From a virus: a stretch of 25,656 nucleotides of DNA. Shown in pieces: positions 8,039-15,762 of this stretch. The stretch is taken from positions 1 through 25,656 of IMG/VR virus record IMGVR_UViG_3300031669_000215. One strand, written 5' to 3'. Position numbers and translations under genes: made by a program. Under the pieces are notes generated by a model, which was not told where the DNA came from, made no database searches, and saw nothing but the letters and a program-made list of their open reading frames with translations. The number at the start of each line of letters is the position of its first letter. Within the stretch, counting starts at the first letter, position 1.

Positions 8039-9805
8039 CTATAATCCCGGAGCCCACATCAGGCCCGTATCCGTTTTCAACGATACATCAGCACCGCTCT
8101 CCCGTTTCGCTCTCACTGGGGAACCGTCCTTGCTCTGAACCTCCACAAGCACGTGCGCATTATTCGTATTGACTGAGCCCACTGTTGCCGCGCCAGCTGT
8201 CGCCGCCCCCGTCTCAGCTCCCTCCATCCTGAAGCCCTCCGCCGCCAGTCTGAAATGCTCTGACAGTCCCTTCCCCAATAGCGGGATTTTAGAGAACATA
8301 TCAGCCAGCGCTTCAGCTATCTCCGCAAGAAAAAATTTGAAGGTTTTGAAGAAAGTCATTTTGCTCTCAAACGCACTTGTCAACGCTTCCCAATTGTCCG
8401 CTATTTGCTTGATGACGTAGATCCAAATAAATAGCGCAGCTATGATCAACGTGACGGGATTGAGCAACGCCAACTTCGACAGTCCCATGAATATCCGGAA
8501 AGCCACAAATAGGAATTTGAACCCAGTGAGGAGCCAACCAAATATCTTCAATAGAAATAGAAATACGGGGGCCAGCTTCGCCACACCAATGAAGATAAAT
8601 CCCAAAGATGCTATAAACTTTCCCACCACCAGGAGTATCGGCCCCAAGATCGCAAGGATCCCCGCAGTAATCATCAACCATCTCTTTGTCTCCGGGGACA
8701 GCTTCTGGAATCTCTGGGTGAGAGCGATTAATTTCATAGCAAGTTTTGTCGCCGCTTCCAGCAGTCCCGCCTCACCCATAGATATCGCCAGCTCCTCCGC
8801 CGCGCTCCGGAGCCGCTTTAATTGGCCAAATAAACCCTCTTGCCTGATCTTCGCTATCTCCGCAGCCTTCCCGGTGATCTTCGTTTTCTCCGTCAAATCT
8901 GCCAGCGCTCCGGATCCCTGTTGGACCAGCGCAGCCATCCCAGGACCTGCCCGCTCTCCAAATATCTCCAGCATATCCCCGGCTGAAGCGCCGGACTTCT
9001 CCAGCGCTCTCACCACGTCGATTATTGATTTGACATTCCCTCTGCTGTCCAGCACGTCCTGTTTTCTGATCCGTAGTTTCGACAATACCCTGATTGCTTC
9101 GCGGGAGGGAGTAGCCAGTTTGGAGAGCACACCGCGCAGTGACGTTCCCGCCATACTCGCCTGTATACCCGCATTGCCCATCAATCCTATTGCAGCCGCC
9201 GTCTCATTAAGGGAAATATGCATTGCGTTAGCAACAGGAGCAACGTATTTCATTGCCTCCCCAAGCTGAAGCATATTCGTATTTGTTCGCGTAAATGTAT
9301 TGGCCAGAACGTCATTGATCTCAGTCAACCGCTCCGCTCCATACCCGAATGGGGTCATGATATTAGTAGCCAGATCAGCCGCCGTCGCCAGATCCGTCCC
9401 CGCCGCAGCAGCTAATTGAAGAGTGCCGGGGAGCGCCGTGAATGTTTGATCAGCGCTCAACCCGGCCATCGCCAAGAATGTCATCGCCTTTGCAGCTTCG
9501 GACGCGGAGAATTGGGTATTTGCTCCCATCTCCCGCGCCCTGTCGGACAGTTTTGTGAAAGCCGCTCCGGAAGTAGTGGTGAGTACCTGAACTTCCTTCA
9601 TTGACGCTTCAAAGGATCCCGCTGTGGCTAAAATAGCAGCGCCAGCTAGCATAATGGGCAACGTGACTTTTCGGGTCATCGATGATCCCACTTGTGCTAT
9701 CTTCTCTCCTGATCGGGACAGGTTTTTGCCTATCTTTCCGAACGTCTTGGAGAACTGATCCACGCCCACAATCGGGACGCGCACTGGTCTGATTCCAAAA
9801 GCCAT
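8039..9805 (-). CDS. Tail tape measure protein (TP901 core family)
   Basis: This 588-residue protein sets tail length and occupies the tube lumen. Residues about 45-290 match the TP901-type core: G-S-F-E-A-S-M-K-E-V-Q, then L-S-D-R-A-R-E-M-G-A-N-T-Q-F-S-A-S-E-A-A near 85-105, T-x-x-x-P-G-T-L-Q-L-A-A-A, and G-x-M-G-N-A-G-I-Q-A-S-M-A-G-T-S-L-R-G. Residues about 375-470 are strongly hydrophobic with several predicted membrane-spanning helices, as in other tape measures that contact the inner membrane. The start overlaps the frameshifted chaperone stop as TAATG. At about 0.15 nm per residue it predicts a tail near 85-90 nm, which is short for a myovirus. Confidence 0.93.
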   Translation of the reverse strand: MAFGIRPVRVPIVGVDQFSKTFGKIGKNLSRSGEKIAQVGSSMTRKVTLPIMLAGAAILATAGSFEASMKEVQVLTTTSGAAFTKLSDRAREMGANTQFSASEAAKAMTFLAMAGLSADQTFTALPGTLQLAAAAGTDLATAADLATNIMTPFGYGAERLTEINDVLANTFTRTNTNMLQLGEAMKYVAPVANAMHISLNETAAAIGLMGNAGIQASMAGTSLRGVLSKLATPSREAIRVLSKLRIRKQDVLDSRGNVKSIIDVVRALEKSGASAGDMLEIFGERAGPGMAALVQQGSGALADLTEKTKITGKAAEIAKIRQEGLFGQLKRLRSAAEELAISMGEAGLLEAATKLAMKLIALTQRFQKLSPETKRWLMITAGILAILGPILLVVGKFIASLGFIFIGVAKLAPVFLFLLKIFGWLLTGFKFLFVAFRIFMGLSKLALLNPVTLIIAALFIWIYVIKQIADNWEALTSAFESKMTFFKTFKFFLAEIAEALADMFSKIPLLGKGLSEHFRLAAEGFRMEGAETGAATAGAATVGSVNTNNAHVLVEVQSKDGSPVRAKRESGADVSLKTDTGLMWAPGL

Positions 9806-10247
9806 TATGATTTTCCTTTGAGCGCTTTCATGTACTCATCCGCAACTTTGCCCCAAAATCGGATCTCCACATCATCCATCTCATATAGTTCCGACGGGGG
9901 CCAATGAAACAGAACCGCGAATTGACCCAGGCGTGCTAATCCGCCTGAGCCCCATTTGGCAAAAAAGAGTTGACAACTTCAGATGCTTCCATAAAGTCCA
10001 CCCCGTCCAATTCTTTTATAATCGCCATCGATTGAACAGTCATACGGGAGATTATTTTCAGCATATCATCAAAGGTCATATCTTGCACCTTGATGCCCAT
10101 TAAGTCCTTCGCCTTGAGTCTCCGCTGAAATACAATCTCGTTAATCGTTTCATCTTTCCCGAATGGGATGGGCTCCTGAAGCCTGATAGTGTGAGGGAGT
10201 GGAAATACATTTTGCTCCTGTCCCTGTTCTCTTTGACCAGCCATCAT
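9805..10247 (-). CDS. Frameshifted tail assembly chaperone fusion (Mu gp41/42, P2 E/E' type)
   Basis: This product, a join of 10247..9960 and 9960..9805, arises by -1 slippage at 9966..9960. The first 96 residues come from the upstream frame, followed by 51 from the -1 frame, giving 147 residues. The extension, otherwise an ORF with no start or SD of its own, contains F-H-W-P-P-S-E-L-Y-E-M-D-D-V near its middle and W-G-K-V-A-D-E-Y near its end, matching the GpE-type pattern (W-P-P-s-x-l-x-x-M...W) of P2 E' and Mu gp42. Its stop overlaps the tape measure start as TAATG. Frameshifted chaperones coat the tape measure before tube assembly. The reading of slippery site, spacer and hairpin is direct from sequence; efficiency is unknown. 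Confidence 0.85.
9924..9951 (-). promoter_or_regulatory. Frameshift-stimulating stem-loop
   Basis: On the minus strand, bases 9951..9942 pair with 9933..9924 over 10 base pairs, two of them G-U wobbles, leaving an 8-nt loop. The hairpin starts 8 nt after the slippery heptamer, within the usual range of stimulatory structures. The frame-0 stop (TAG, 9938..9936) lies in the loop. Confidence 0.7.
9936..10247 (-). CDS. Tail assembly chaperone, short form (Mu gp41 type)
   Basis: This 103-residue protein matches phage tail assembly chaperones of the gp41 type: L-Q-E-P-I-P-F-G-K-D-E-T-I-N-E-I-V-F-Q-R-R-L-K-A-K-D-L-M-G has the usual 'L..P...g...i..i.lr.p...dl' layout. It lies between tube and tape measure. 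AGGAGG is 3 nt before the first ATG (10247) and 6 nt before the second (10244), so the product may really start one codon later. The last seven codons follow the slippery site and are replaced in the frameshift product. Confidence 0.9.
   Translation of the reverse strand: MMAGQREQGQEQNVFPLPHTIRLQEPIPFGKDETINEIVFQRRLKAKDLMGIKVQDMTFDDMLKIISRMTVQSMAIIKELDGVDFMEASEVVNSFLPNGAQAD
9960..9966 (-). promoter_or_regulatory. Slippery heptamer T-TTT-TTG for -1 frameshifting
   Basis: In frame 0 the ribosome reads TCT TTT TTG. Slipping back one base re-pairs both tRNAs with TTT TTT. This fits the X-XXY-YYZ rule, and the new frame stays open for 51 codons to the tape measure start. Confidence 0.85.
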
Positions 10248-10267
10248 CTACCTCCTGATTGATTATG

Positions 10268-10302
10268 AAAAAATAGGAAGGAGTCCCCGGTGAACTCCCT
10301 CC
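10268..10302 (-). terminator. Rho-independent terminator after the tail tube gene
   Basis: On the minus strand GGAGGGAGT pairs with ACTCCTTCC (9 bp with one G-U) around a 9-nt loop, followed by TATTTTTT. It lies in the 60-base gap between tube gene and chaperone gene. It would probably act as a partial terminator, since essential tail genes lie downstream and no new promoter is obvious. Confidence 0.8.
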
Positions 10303-10308
10303 GGTTGA

Positions 10309-10674
10309 TTATAATTCCTCAGCGCTCATTGCCTCAAATCTGACGGCAATTTCCGCTTCCTCCGTAGTCACTGCACCTTCCCCCGCATACCAGGCTTCAC
10401 GGAAAACAATTGTTTTGCCGTTGGCCAGGGTGAGGGTGAGAGTGGCGTTGGTAGTGTCTAACAATGATTTCAAATCCAAGTCTGAAGCATCTGTGATAGA
10501 GCCTTCGACGTAAGAAACTTGCGGCATTTCTTTGTATCCGTGAACCCGATCAGCACCAATTATCGCGTCACGTTTCGGCCGCCCAATATTATACGTCCAG
10601 TTTCCCTTCACATCCAGCAATTGGGCATCCTTTTTCACCTCAAGTATGCCCGCTCTTCTGTTCTCATTTGACAT
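10309..10674 (-). CDS. Tail tube protein (Mu gpM type)
   Basis: This 121-residue protein matches the Mu-type tail tube family: an N-terminal segment with A-G-I-L-E-V-K-K-D-A-Q-L-L-D-V-K-G-N-W-T-Y-N, then G-Y-K-E-M-P-Q-V-S-Y-V-E-G-S-I-T-D, L-x-x-L-L-D-T-T-N-A-T-L-T-L-T-L-A-N-G-K, and W-Y-A-G-E-G near the C-terminus. It stacks as hexamers inside the sheath. ATG with GGAGG eight bases upstream. It directly follows the sheath gene and precedes an intrinsic terminator, so both high-copy tail proteins lie before the transcriptional brake. Confidence 0.93.
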   Translation of the reverse strand: MSNENRRAGILEVKKDAQLLDVKGNWTYNIGRPKRDAIIGADRVHGYKEMPQVSYVEGSITDASDLDLKSLLDTTNATLTLTLANGKTIVFREAWYAGEGAVTTEEAEIAVRFEAMSAEEL

Positions 10675-10707
10675 TTTCTACCTCCAAAAAGATTGTAAGT
10701 ATTCCGT

Positions 10708-12216
10708 TTATATTGTCGGTGATTCCAACAAGAACTGAATAGTGCTCCCCACCACCCTCAATTGATTAATCAAATCAGGAGGAAGGAGGAAATCCAACCT
10801 ATCCGGATCAGATATACTCCGCGTCACCACCAGATCCTGTTTGAACTGATCGATATTTTCCACCAGTCCCAAGAACTCCCACGTGCGCGCCCGCGCTATC
10901 GCTTCGGCCCGGCCCACAGAAGGGGTCATGATCTGCTGTCCCGGAGCCACCATCACTCCGTCATTCGCCAACTTCGCTCGCGGATATTTTGTCAGTATAA
11001 TGTTTCTCCAGTCATACCGGATATACATTAATGTGAACAGAGTATTTGAGTTCAAATAAGCTATATCAGCCGCTCCCGCAGCGTTGGTCTGATACATTGT
11101 AATTGCCCGCTCAATCTGAACCGCTCCCCCGGATGACGGACGGATGGTTGCTATGCCGTCATAGAGGAGAGTATTGCGCTCTGCCAGTGTGAACTGTTCC
11201 GTGATATCGGGTTGGAGGGCTCCGATAATTTGAAGAGTCTGAAATGGCCGGGCCGGATCGATTTCAGCCTCAGTGGCAATCCGTCCTCCGGCTCCCGCCG
11301 CAATCCACCAGCTGCTTGTCGGGCCGCCCACTCCTAATTTTCCACCGTTCTCCAGCATGATCACGTGAGGACTGTTGCGCCCGTTTCCGTATGACGCAAG
11401 TCCAGAGAGAGTCCCGCGCTGGGAGGAGATATATATACCATCAATCATACGCAGGGCACCAAATCTGTCTGCCAACTCAGTCTCGATCAAAGTCATATTG
11501 GTCGCATCCTTGACCGATCCGATAATGATATTGAACCACGTATCACCCCAGCTGGACAGGGGAGAAGTGCTTGACCAATCGGGAGTCCCCGTGCCGCCGG
11601 AGAGAGTAGCCTGATGGCCCGATCCAGCGACAACAGCAGTGATGCCCGCCGGCAACTCCTCTCCGTCATTATAGTTGAGCCGGATATCCAACTCATTTCC
11701 CACTGTTCCATTTGTCCGACAAGTCACCACAGCCGTTCCCGGAGTAGTGGTGCCGTCGCAGGTCACTGGGAGAGAAGTCACGGCAATGATCGCCGTAGCC
11801 AGAGCGGATGAAACATCAGCGGCAGCATCTCCGGATTCAACAGCAACTTGGATAGTTGTTCCGTCAATATAAGCATATACCGTCCCTGCTGCTGTAGCTG
11901 TTCCGGTGAATACTATGCTTGCTGCTGCCTTGTTTCCTGTCGCTTCCTCGATCCCCTGCCCAAAAACTTCAACCAGTTTATTGTTCTGAAACCAAGCCTG
12001 AAACATTCTGTGAATCACGGATCCCGCGCCGAAATAGGTTGCTGCCTGATCAGCTGAAGTGACAGCCGAAATCTCATTGACTGCCTTCGTTCCCGTGCTC
12101 AATCTCTCCGCTAAAATTAGCACTTTGTATTTCAAAAGCGCCGGGCCAGAATATGCCCGTGACTCGTCAAATTCAACGTACACAAAAGGCACGCGAATTG
12201 TAGTGGGTATTGACAT
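10708..12216 (-). CDS. Tail sheath protein (Mu gpL type)
   Basis: This 502-residue contractile sheath subunit fits the Mu gpL family in length and layout. The N-terminus reads I-R-V-P-F-V-Y-V-E-F-D-E-S-R-A, followed by a Thr/Ala-rich insertion domain (about residues 100-215). The conserved C-terminal half includes L-F-T-L-M-Y-I-R-Y-D-W-R-N, the K-Y-P-R-A-K-L-A-N-D segment and D-P-D-R-L-D-F-L-L-P-P-D-L-I-N-Q-L. Its presence makes this a contractile-tailed phage. AGGAGGG lies 7 bases before the ATG. It is followed by the tube gene after 33 bases. Confidence 0.96.
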   Translation of the reverse strand: MSIPTTIRVPFVYVEFDESRAYSGPALLKYKVLILAERLSTGTKAVNEISAVTSADQAATYFGAGSVIHRMFQAWFQNNKLVEVFGQGIEEATGNKAAASIVFTGTATAAGTVYAYIDGTTIQVAVESGDAAADVSSALATAIIAVTSLPVTCDGTTTPGTAVVTCRTNGTVGNELDIRLNYNDGEELPAGITAVVAGSGHQATLSGGTGTPDWSSTSPLSSWGDTWFNIIIGSVKDATNMTLIETELADRFGALRMIDGIYISSQRGTLSGLASYGNGRNSPHVIMLENGGKLGVGGPTSSWWIAAGAGGRIATEAEIDPARPFQTLQIIGALQPDITEQFTLAERNTLLYDGIATIRPSSGGAVQIERAITMYQTNAAGAADIAYLNSNTLFTLMYIRYDWRNIILTKYPRAKLANDGVMVAPGQQIMTPSVGRAEAIARARTWEFLGLVENIDQFKQDLVVTRSISDPDRLDFLLPPDLINQLRVVGSTIQFLLESPTI

Positions 12217-12248
12217 GATTTTCCCTCCTGTAAATGATGATAAAAATA

Positions 12249-12461
12249 TTACTTGTCAGCAGCAGATTTGAATACTGAAGCCGCTGAAGTCTTCAGATTT
12301 TTATCCACTGTTTTTTTAGTTCCCAATTCAACGTCTCCCGCTTCCAACCTCCTCATCCAATATGTCGAAGGATTGACGCGCTTGCCCCCGGCCGGAATAA
12401 TTGCCCCACCACGGGGATCGCGCACGATCATTCCAGATTTGGGTTTGACTATTATCTGCAT
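12249..12461 (-). CDS. DUF2635 protein (Mu gp38 type)
   Basis: This 70-residue protein has the DUF2635 pattern: I-V-K-P-K-x-G-M-I-V-R-D-P-R-G-G, I-P-A-x-G-x-x-V-N, then S-T-Y-W-M-R-R-L-E-A-G-D-V. It lies directly upstream of the sheath gene, as in Mu, where its role is unknown. The SD GGAGGTGG (12471..12464) fits ATG 12461. The in-frame ATG at 12473 overlaps that SD, so I prefer the shorter form. Confidence 0.88.
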   Translation of the reverse strand: MQIIVKPKSGMIVRDPRGGAIIPAGGKRVNPSTYWMRRLEAGDVELGTKKTVDKNLKTSAASVFKSAADK

Positions 12462-12481
12462 AACCACCTCCATTGAATATG

Positions 12482-13015
12482 TTAAGTGCGAATCACAATA
12501 TCATCCCGCGCTTCCGCCCCCTCCGGGGTCACGTAGTCTGTCGGAGCCTTCTTGAACTCATCCAGGCTTGACGTGGGTTGAATCTCTGTTTCATAATTTA
12601 TCTGATACGTCAATCGGAGAGCCCTGACGTGCTCCTCAGCACTCACATCAATACTGCCCCACGACGTATTGGTGAGAAAAGTATCGGAGACATAATTGAA
12701 ATCCAAATACTTGTTATTATCAAAAACCTGTTCCACCTCCGCCGCCCGCTCATCCAACCAAGACTCAAGCCCATCCTCCTGTCCGATCCGTCGGATAATA
12801 TCAATATTGACTGTGAGTCTCCGCTTTTTCCTAATCGGCCGCGCTTTATCATCATCCACTGGCTCATTCTCAAAATAATAGCAAATACAAGGCATCTCAG
12901 GAATGAATAGTGGGTCAAAGCGCTCCGGAAATACACGCTGCCCCACATCCACTCCAGCTTTTAGGAGCGCCGTGAGCTTTCCCCTGATCTCATTTCTCCT
13001 GTGCTTCCAAGGCAT
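12482..13015 (-). CDS. Probable tail terminator / minor tail protein (gpU or Mu gp37 role)
   Basis: This 177-residue protein begins R-R-N-E-I-R-G-K-L-T-A-L-L-K-A-G-x-D-V-G-Q-R-V-F-P-E-R, with E-M-P-C-I-C-Y-Y-F-E-N-E soon after and a helix-rich W-L-D-E-R-A-A-E-V-E-Q-V-F. This matches the general pattern of tail terminators: N-terminal helix, 'R-V-f...R', 'l-P-x-i-x-V-y', then 'L-D..a..ie..l'. Tail terminators cap the finished tube and bind the head connector. Its place between head-tail joiner and sheath fits. The last ~30 residues are polar and probably flexible. Its start follows the upstream stop by one base. Confidence 0.75.
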   Translation of the reverse strand: MPWKHRRNEIRGKLTALLKAGVDVGQRVFPERFDPLFIPEMPCICYYFENEPVDDDKARPIRKKRRLTVNIDIIRRIGQEDGLESWLDERAAEVEQVFDNNKYLDFNYVSDTFLTNTSWGSIDVSAEEHVRALRLTYQINYETEIQPTSSLDEFKKAPTDYVTPEGAEARDDIVIRT

Positions 13016-13016
13016 C

Positions 13017-13352
13017 TCAAATCCCTTCGTTCAACGTCACCACTGAAATCCCTGTCCCGTCCGGTTGCGATGAAACCACGCGCCAACGGGCTCCCCGTAT
13101 CTCCAACCAATCTCCCTGGACAGGGGGATGGGGTAATTTGCGGGACTGAATAAGCACGTAAGGCTCCCGCCCCTGCACCATCGCCCCGCTGTCAATATCT
13201 ATCGCCAAATACTCCCTGTCGAAAATCAAATTGATATCCATAGTCACACCCCACTCAGGGCTGTGATATACGGCCGCCTCAGCAAATTCACTGGAACCGA
13301 CGTGCAGAAATACATCATCAATATCATCCTCCAGCATCTGGAAAAACGGAGA
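13017..13352 (-). other. C-terminal head-tail joining (gpFII-like) domain segment
   Basis: This segment encodes residues 800-910 of the giant neck protein. It has the size of a complete standalone gpFII-type joiner and sits where lambda encodes FII, after the capsid genes and before the tail genes. No separate FII-like gene is seen elsewhere in the window. Confidence 0.65.
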
Positions 13353-15749
13353 GAGCGGAATCAATCGCACCACCGCTGTCCCGAAGGACTCCCCAGAGAC
13401 AATTCCAGAAGGGGATATGATCTGACGATATTGTAGTAAAGCCGTCCCAAAGGCTTCCCCGGAAGCGATCCCACCAGCATCATCGATAAATTGACCAGTA
13501 AAAACGCTGCTGACTCCGAAGGCTTCAGCTGATACAATTCCAGTGGGAAGTATACTCACGGCTCCCGGAGTCACAGTCACAGCTCCAAAGGCTTCCGCTG
13601 TCGTGATCCCGGAGGGGAGTATATCCACAGGCCCAACAGTGATCACAGCCGTCCCAAATATTTCCTCAGTCCCAATCCCTCCCGGCCCGACAGGGGCCGC
13701 ACCAGGGGAGACAGAAGGAATACCAAAGGCTTCCGCTGTGGTTATTCCTGATGGTAGAATGCTGACGGCCCCCGTAGTGACCAAACATACCCCGAAGGCT
13801 TCTGACGTGGAAATACCCACAGCTATGACGGAGACAGGCCCCGTAGTGATCACCGCTGTCCCGAAGGCTTCCCCGGAAATAATCCCGGATACTTCGATAG
13901 CCTGGCCCACTGCCGGAGTCCCGAATGCTTCCTGCGATGGAATAGATGCCGGGAGAATGCTGACGGCTCCGGGGGATACCGTAGCCAATCCGAAGGCTTC
14001 CCCGGAGGAAATACCCACAGCTATGACGGAGACAGGCCCAACAGTGATCACCGCTGTCCCGAACGCTTCCGCAGAAATAATCCCCCCAGCGCCGGATAGA
14101 GTCACAGCGCCAGGGGTCACGACGTGGCTGCCAAGTGCTTCCGCCGTAGGGATACCCGTGGGGGAAATAGTCACCACTCCTGTAGTAATTACGGGAGTGC
14201 CGAAGGCTTCAGCAGAAGCTATCCCCGAAGAAACCAAAGGCACTGAGCCCACACTGATCACCGCTGTCCCGAACGCTTCCCCGGAAGCTATCCCGGAGGG
14301 AGCCAGCGTCACCGCTCCCACCCCCACTGTTGCTGTTCCGAAGGCTTCCGCAGATGCAATTCCCCCCGCCGCCGCAATACTCCTCCCAATGATAGGAGTC
14401 CCGAAGGCTTCCGCTGACGGGATACCGCTGGGGAGGAGGGAGACAGCGCCAGGGGACAGGGATGCCGTGCCGAATGCTTCCGCTGATGCGATCCCCGAAG
14501 GGCTGACCGTCACCGCTCCCGCCCCCACTGTTGCTGTTCCGAACGCTTCCACCGTTCCGATACCGGAAGGGAGGAGAGAAACTGAACCTGTAGAAACAAT
14601 CGCAGTGCCGAACGCTTCCGCTGATGTGATAGAGGAAGGGGAAAGAGAAACTGAGCCCGTAGTAATTACGGGAGTGCCGAAGGCTTCAGCAGATACAATA
14701 CCTGTGGGAACTATTGTCAATGTGCTTGTTGGAGTCTCCGGAGTCCCCGCGCTGGAAAATGTTGAAGGTGAACTAAAATTATTATATTCAACAGTAATCC
14801 AGTCCGCCGTTCTGACTGTCTTTGCCACACGAAGCTCATCATACCCACCATCAAACGCGGCATCTGCGTGAACATGACCAATATTGATTCCGAATCCTGC
14901 CGTATTACCGATTGTTGCCGTTAGGCTATTTGTCAGAGCTGCAGCACCATCCAAATACGCACGCCGCGTAGTACCATCAAAAGTGAATACTATCTTCCTC
15001 CAGCTTGCTGACGTTCCTCCAGCCTCCCAGTCATTCCCGTTTATATTATAGCGTGGATTACCACCTGAAAATTTCTCACCATAATCAGGTGCTCCCCAAT
15101 CATTTGCTCCTTTTCCCCATCCTGATCTATATCCCCATGTATCTACTCGTTCATACCATGACATTGTGAGGGCTGTTGTGGCCTGAATAGCAGCGATATT
15201 TGACGCACCAAGTACATCAGTTGTGCCGTTGAAGTCCTGTGCTTTGCTCCCGGAAAACGGGCCGTTGACTTCTGTTGAAGTGCCTGTTGCTGTATTATTA
15301 TTTGTGGTGCTGTCCTTGATGGTAGTGGATGTCAAATCATTCATGTGATAGACAGCGCCGAAACCTGTCCAAACATTATCGGAGCCGTAAGTGCTATTGC
15401 GCGCCGGCATAGTCTCCGACGGGGCATTATACCATAGATAGATTTCAGTATCAACGGAGGAGGAAAGACTGGGTATTTTGACGTACACCTCCGCAAGCCC
15501 GTTCGCCGGGTCATTGTCCAGTAGGATCCGGACAATTTCAACGCATATCTGATTAGCTCCGGCCAGATCACTGGATATCCGGATATCCCCGCCGTCGGAG
15601 CGTGCCGGATAGCTCCCATCAGCGTCAAACATCTCCGACGGCAACTGACCAACAGTCAGCAATACCGGGATATCAGTTTGCGTGCTAGGAACTTTGGTAT
15701 GGTCGATGGTGAGCTTGCACCTTCGGCCCCATCCAGTAGGAAAAGCCAT
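13017..15749 (-). CDS. Giant neck protein: DUF2341/LamG-like region, 20 SAEAFGT repeats, gpFII-like head-tail joining domain
   Basis: This 910-residue ORF has three parts. Residues 1-130 resemble DUF2341 (G-W-G-R-R-C-K-L-T-I, D-I-P-V-L-L-T-V, A-E-V-Y-V-K-I-P, E-I-Y-L-W-Y). Residues about 131-335 resemble a LamG/concanavalin-type lectin fold (V-Y-H-M-N-D, Q-D-F-N-G-T-T-D, W-R-K-I-V-F-T-F-D-G-T-T-R-R-A-Y-L-D-G, Y-D-E-L-R-V-A). Residues 347-795 are 20 copies of a 22-23-residue repeat around S-A-E-A-F-G-T. Residues 800-910 match lambda gpFII-type joiners in layout (D-D-I-D-D-V-F, I-F-D-R-E-Y, G-D-W-L-E-I-R-G-A-R-W-R-V), which are normally about 110-117 residues alone. No SD precedes Met805, so the fusion looks real. 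The N-terminal parts would project from the neck. The joiner call rests on pattern and position. Confidence 0.8.
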   Translation of the reverse strand: MAFPTGWGRRCKLTIDHTKVPSTQTDIPVLLTVGQLPSEMFDADGSYPARSDGGDIRISSDLAGANQICVEIVRILLDNDPANGLAEVYVKIPSLSSSVDTEIYLWYNAPSETMPARNSTYGSDNVWTGFGAVYHMNDLTSTTIKDSTTNNNTATGTSTEVNGPFSGSKAQDFNGTTDVLGASNIAAIQATTALTMSWYERVDTWGYRSGWGKGANDWGAPDYGEKFSGGNPRYNINGNDWEAGGTSASWRKIVFTFDGTTRRAYLDGAAALTNSLTATIGNTAGFGINIGHVHADAAFDGGYDELRVAKTVRTADWITVEYNNFSSPSTFSSAGTPETPTSTLTIVPTGIVSAEAFGTPVITTGSVSLSPSSITSAEAFGTAIVSTGSVSLLPSGIGTVEAFGTATVGAGAVTVSPSGIASAEAFGTASLSPGAVSLLPSGIPSAEAFGTPIIGRSIAAAGGIASAEAFGTATVGVGAVTLAPSGIASGEAFGTAVISVGSVPLVSSGIASAEAFGTPVITTGVVTISPTGIPTAEALGSHVVTPGAVTLSGAGGIISAEAFGTAVITVGPVSVIAVGISSGEAFGLATVSPGAVSILPASIPSQEAFGTPAVGQAIEVSGIISGEAFGTAVITTGPVSVIAVGISTSEAFGVCLVTTGAVSILPSGITTAEAFGIPSVSPGAAPVGPGGIGTEEIFGTAVITVGPVDILPSGITTAEAFGAVTVTPGAVSILPTGIVSAEAFGVSSVFTGQFIDDAGGIASGEAFGTALLQYRQIISPSGIVSGESFGTAVVRLIPLSPFFQMLEDDIDDVFLHVGSSEFAEAAVYHSPEWGVTMDINLIFDREYLAIDIDSGAMVQGREPYVLIQSRKLPHPPVQGDWLEIRGARWRVVSSQPDGTGISVVTLNEGI
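13365..14711 (-). repeat. Array of 20 degenerate SAEAFGT repeats (about 67 bp each)
   Basis: Twenty in-frame units carry E-A-F-G, or E-A-L-G, E-I-F-G or E-S-F-G in three units, spaced mostly 21-24 residues. The typical unit is G-I-x-S-A-E-A-F-G-T-A-V-I-T-x-G-x-V-S-x-x-P-S. The DNA core GAAGCCTTCGG is conserved across many units, while linkers vary. It is coding throughout. Confidence 0.95.
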
Positions 15750-15762
15750 GGCTCAAGATCCC

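Noticed and set aside
8442-9269. 275-codon open frame on the + strand
   Set aside because: It is antisense to the well-supported tape measure gene, with no SD or recognisable motif.
13365-14711. CRISPR-like regularly spaced repeats
   Set aside because: The repeats are in frame, degenerate, spaced by related linkers, and translate into a clear protein repeat. No cas genes are present.
13543-14871. Long 442-codon open frame on the + strand
   Set aside because: It is the antisense shadow of the SAEAFGT repeats. The periodic coding sequence keeps the opposite strand free of stops; it has no SD and all neighbours are on the minus strand.
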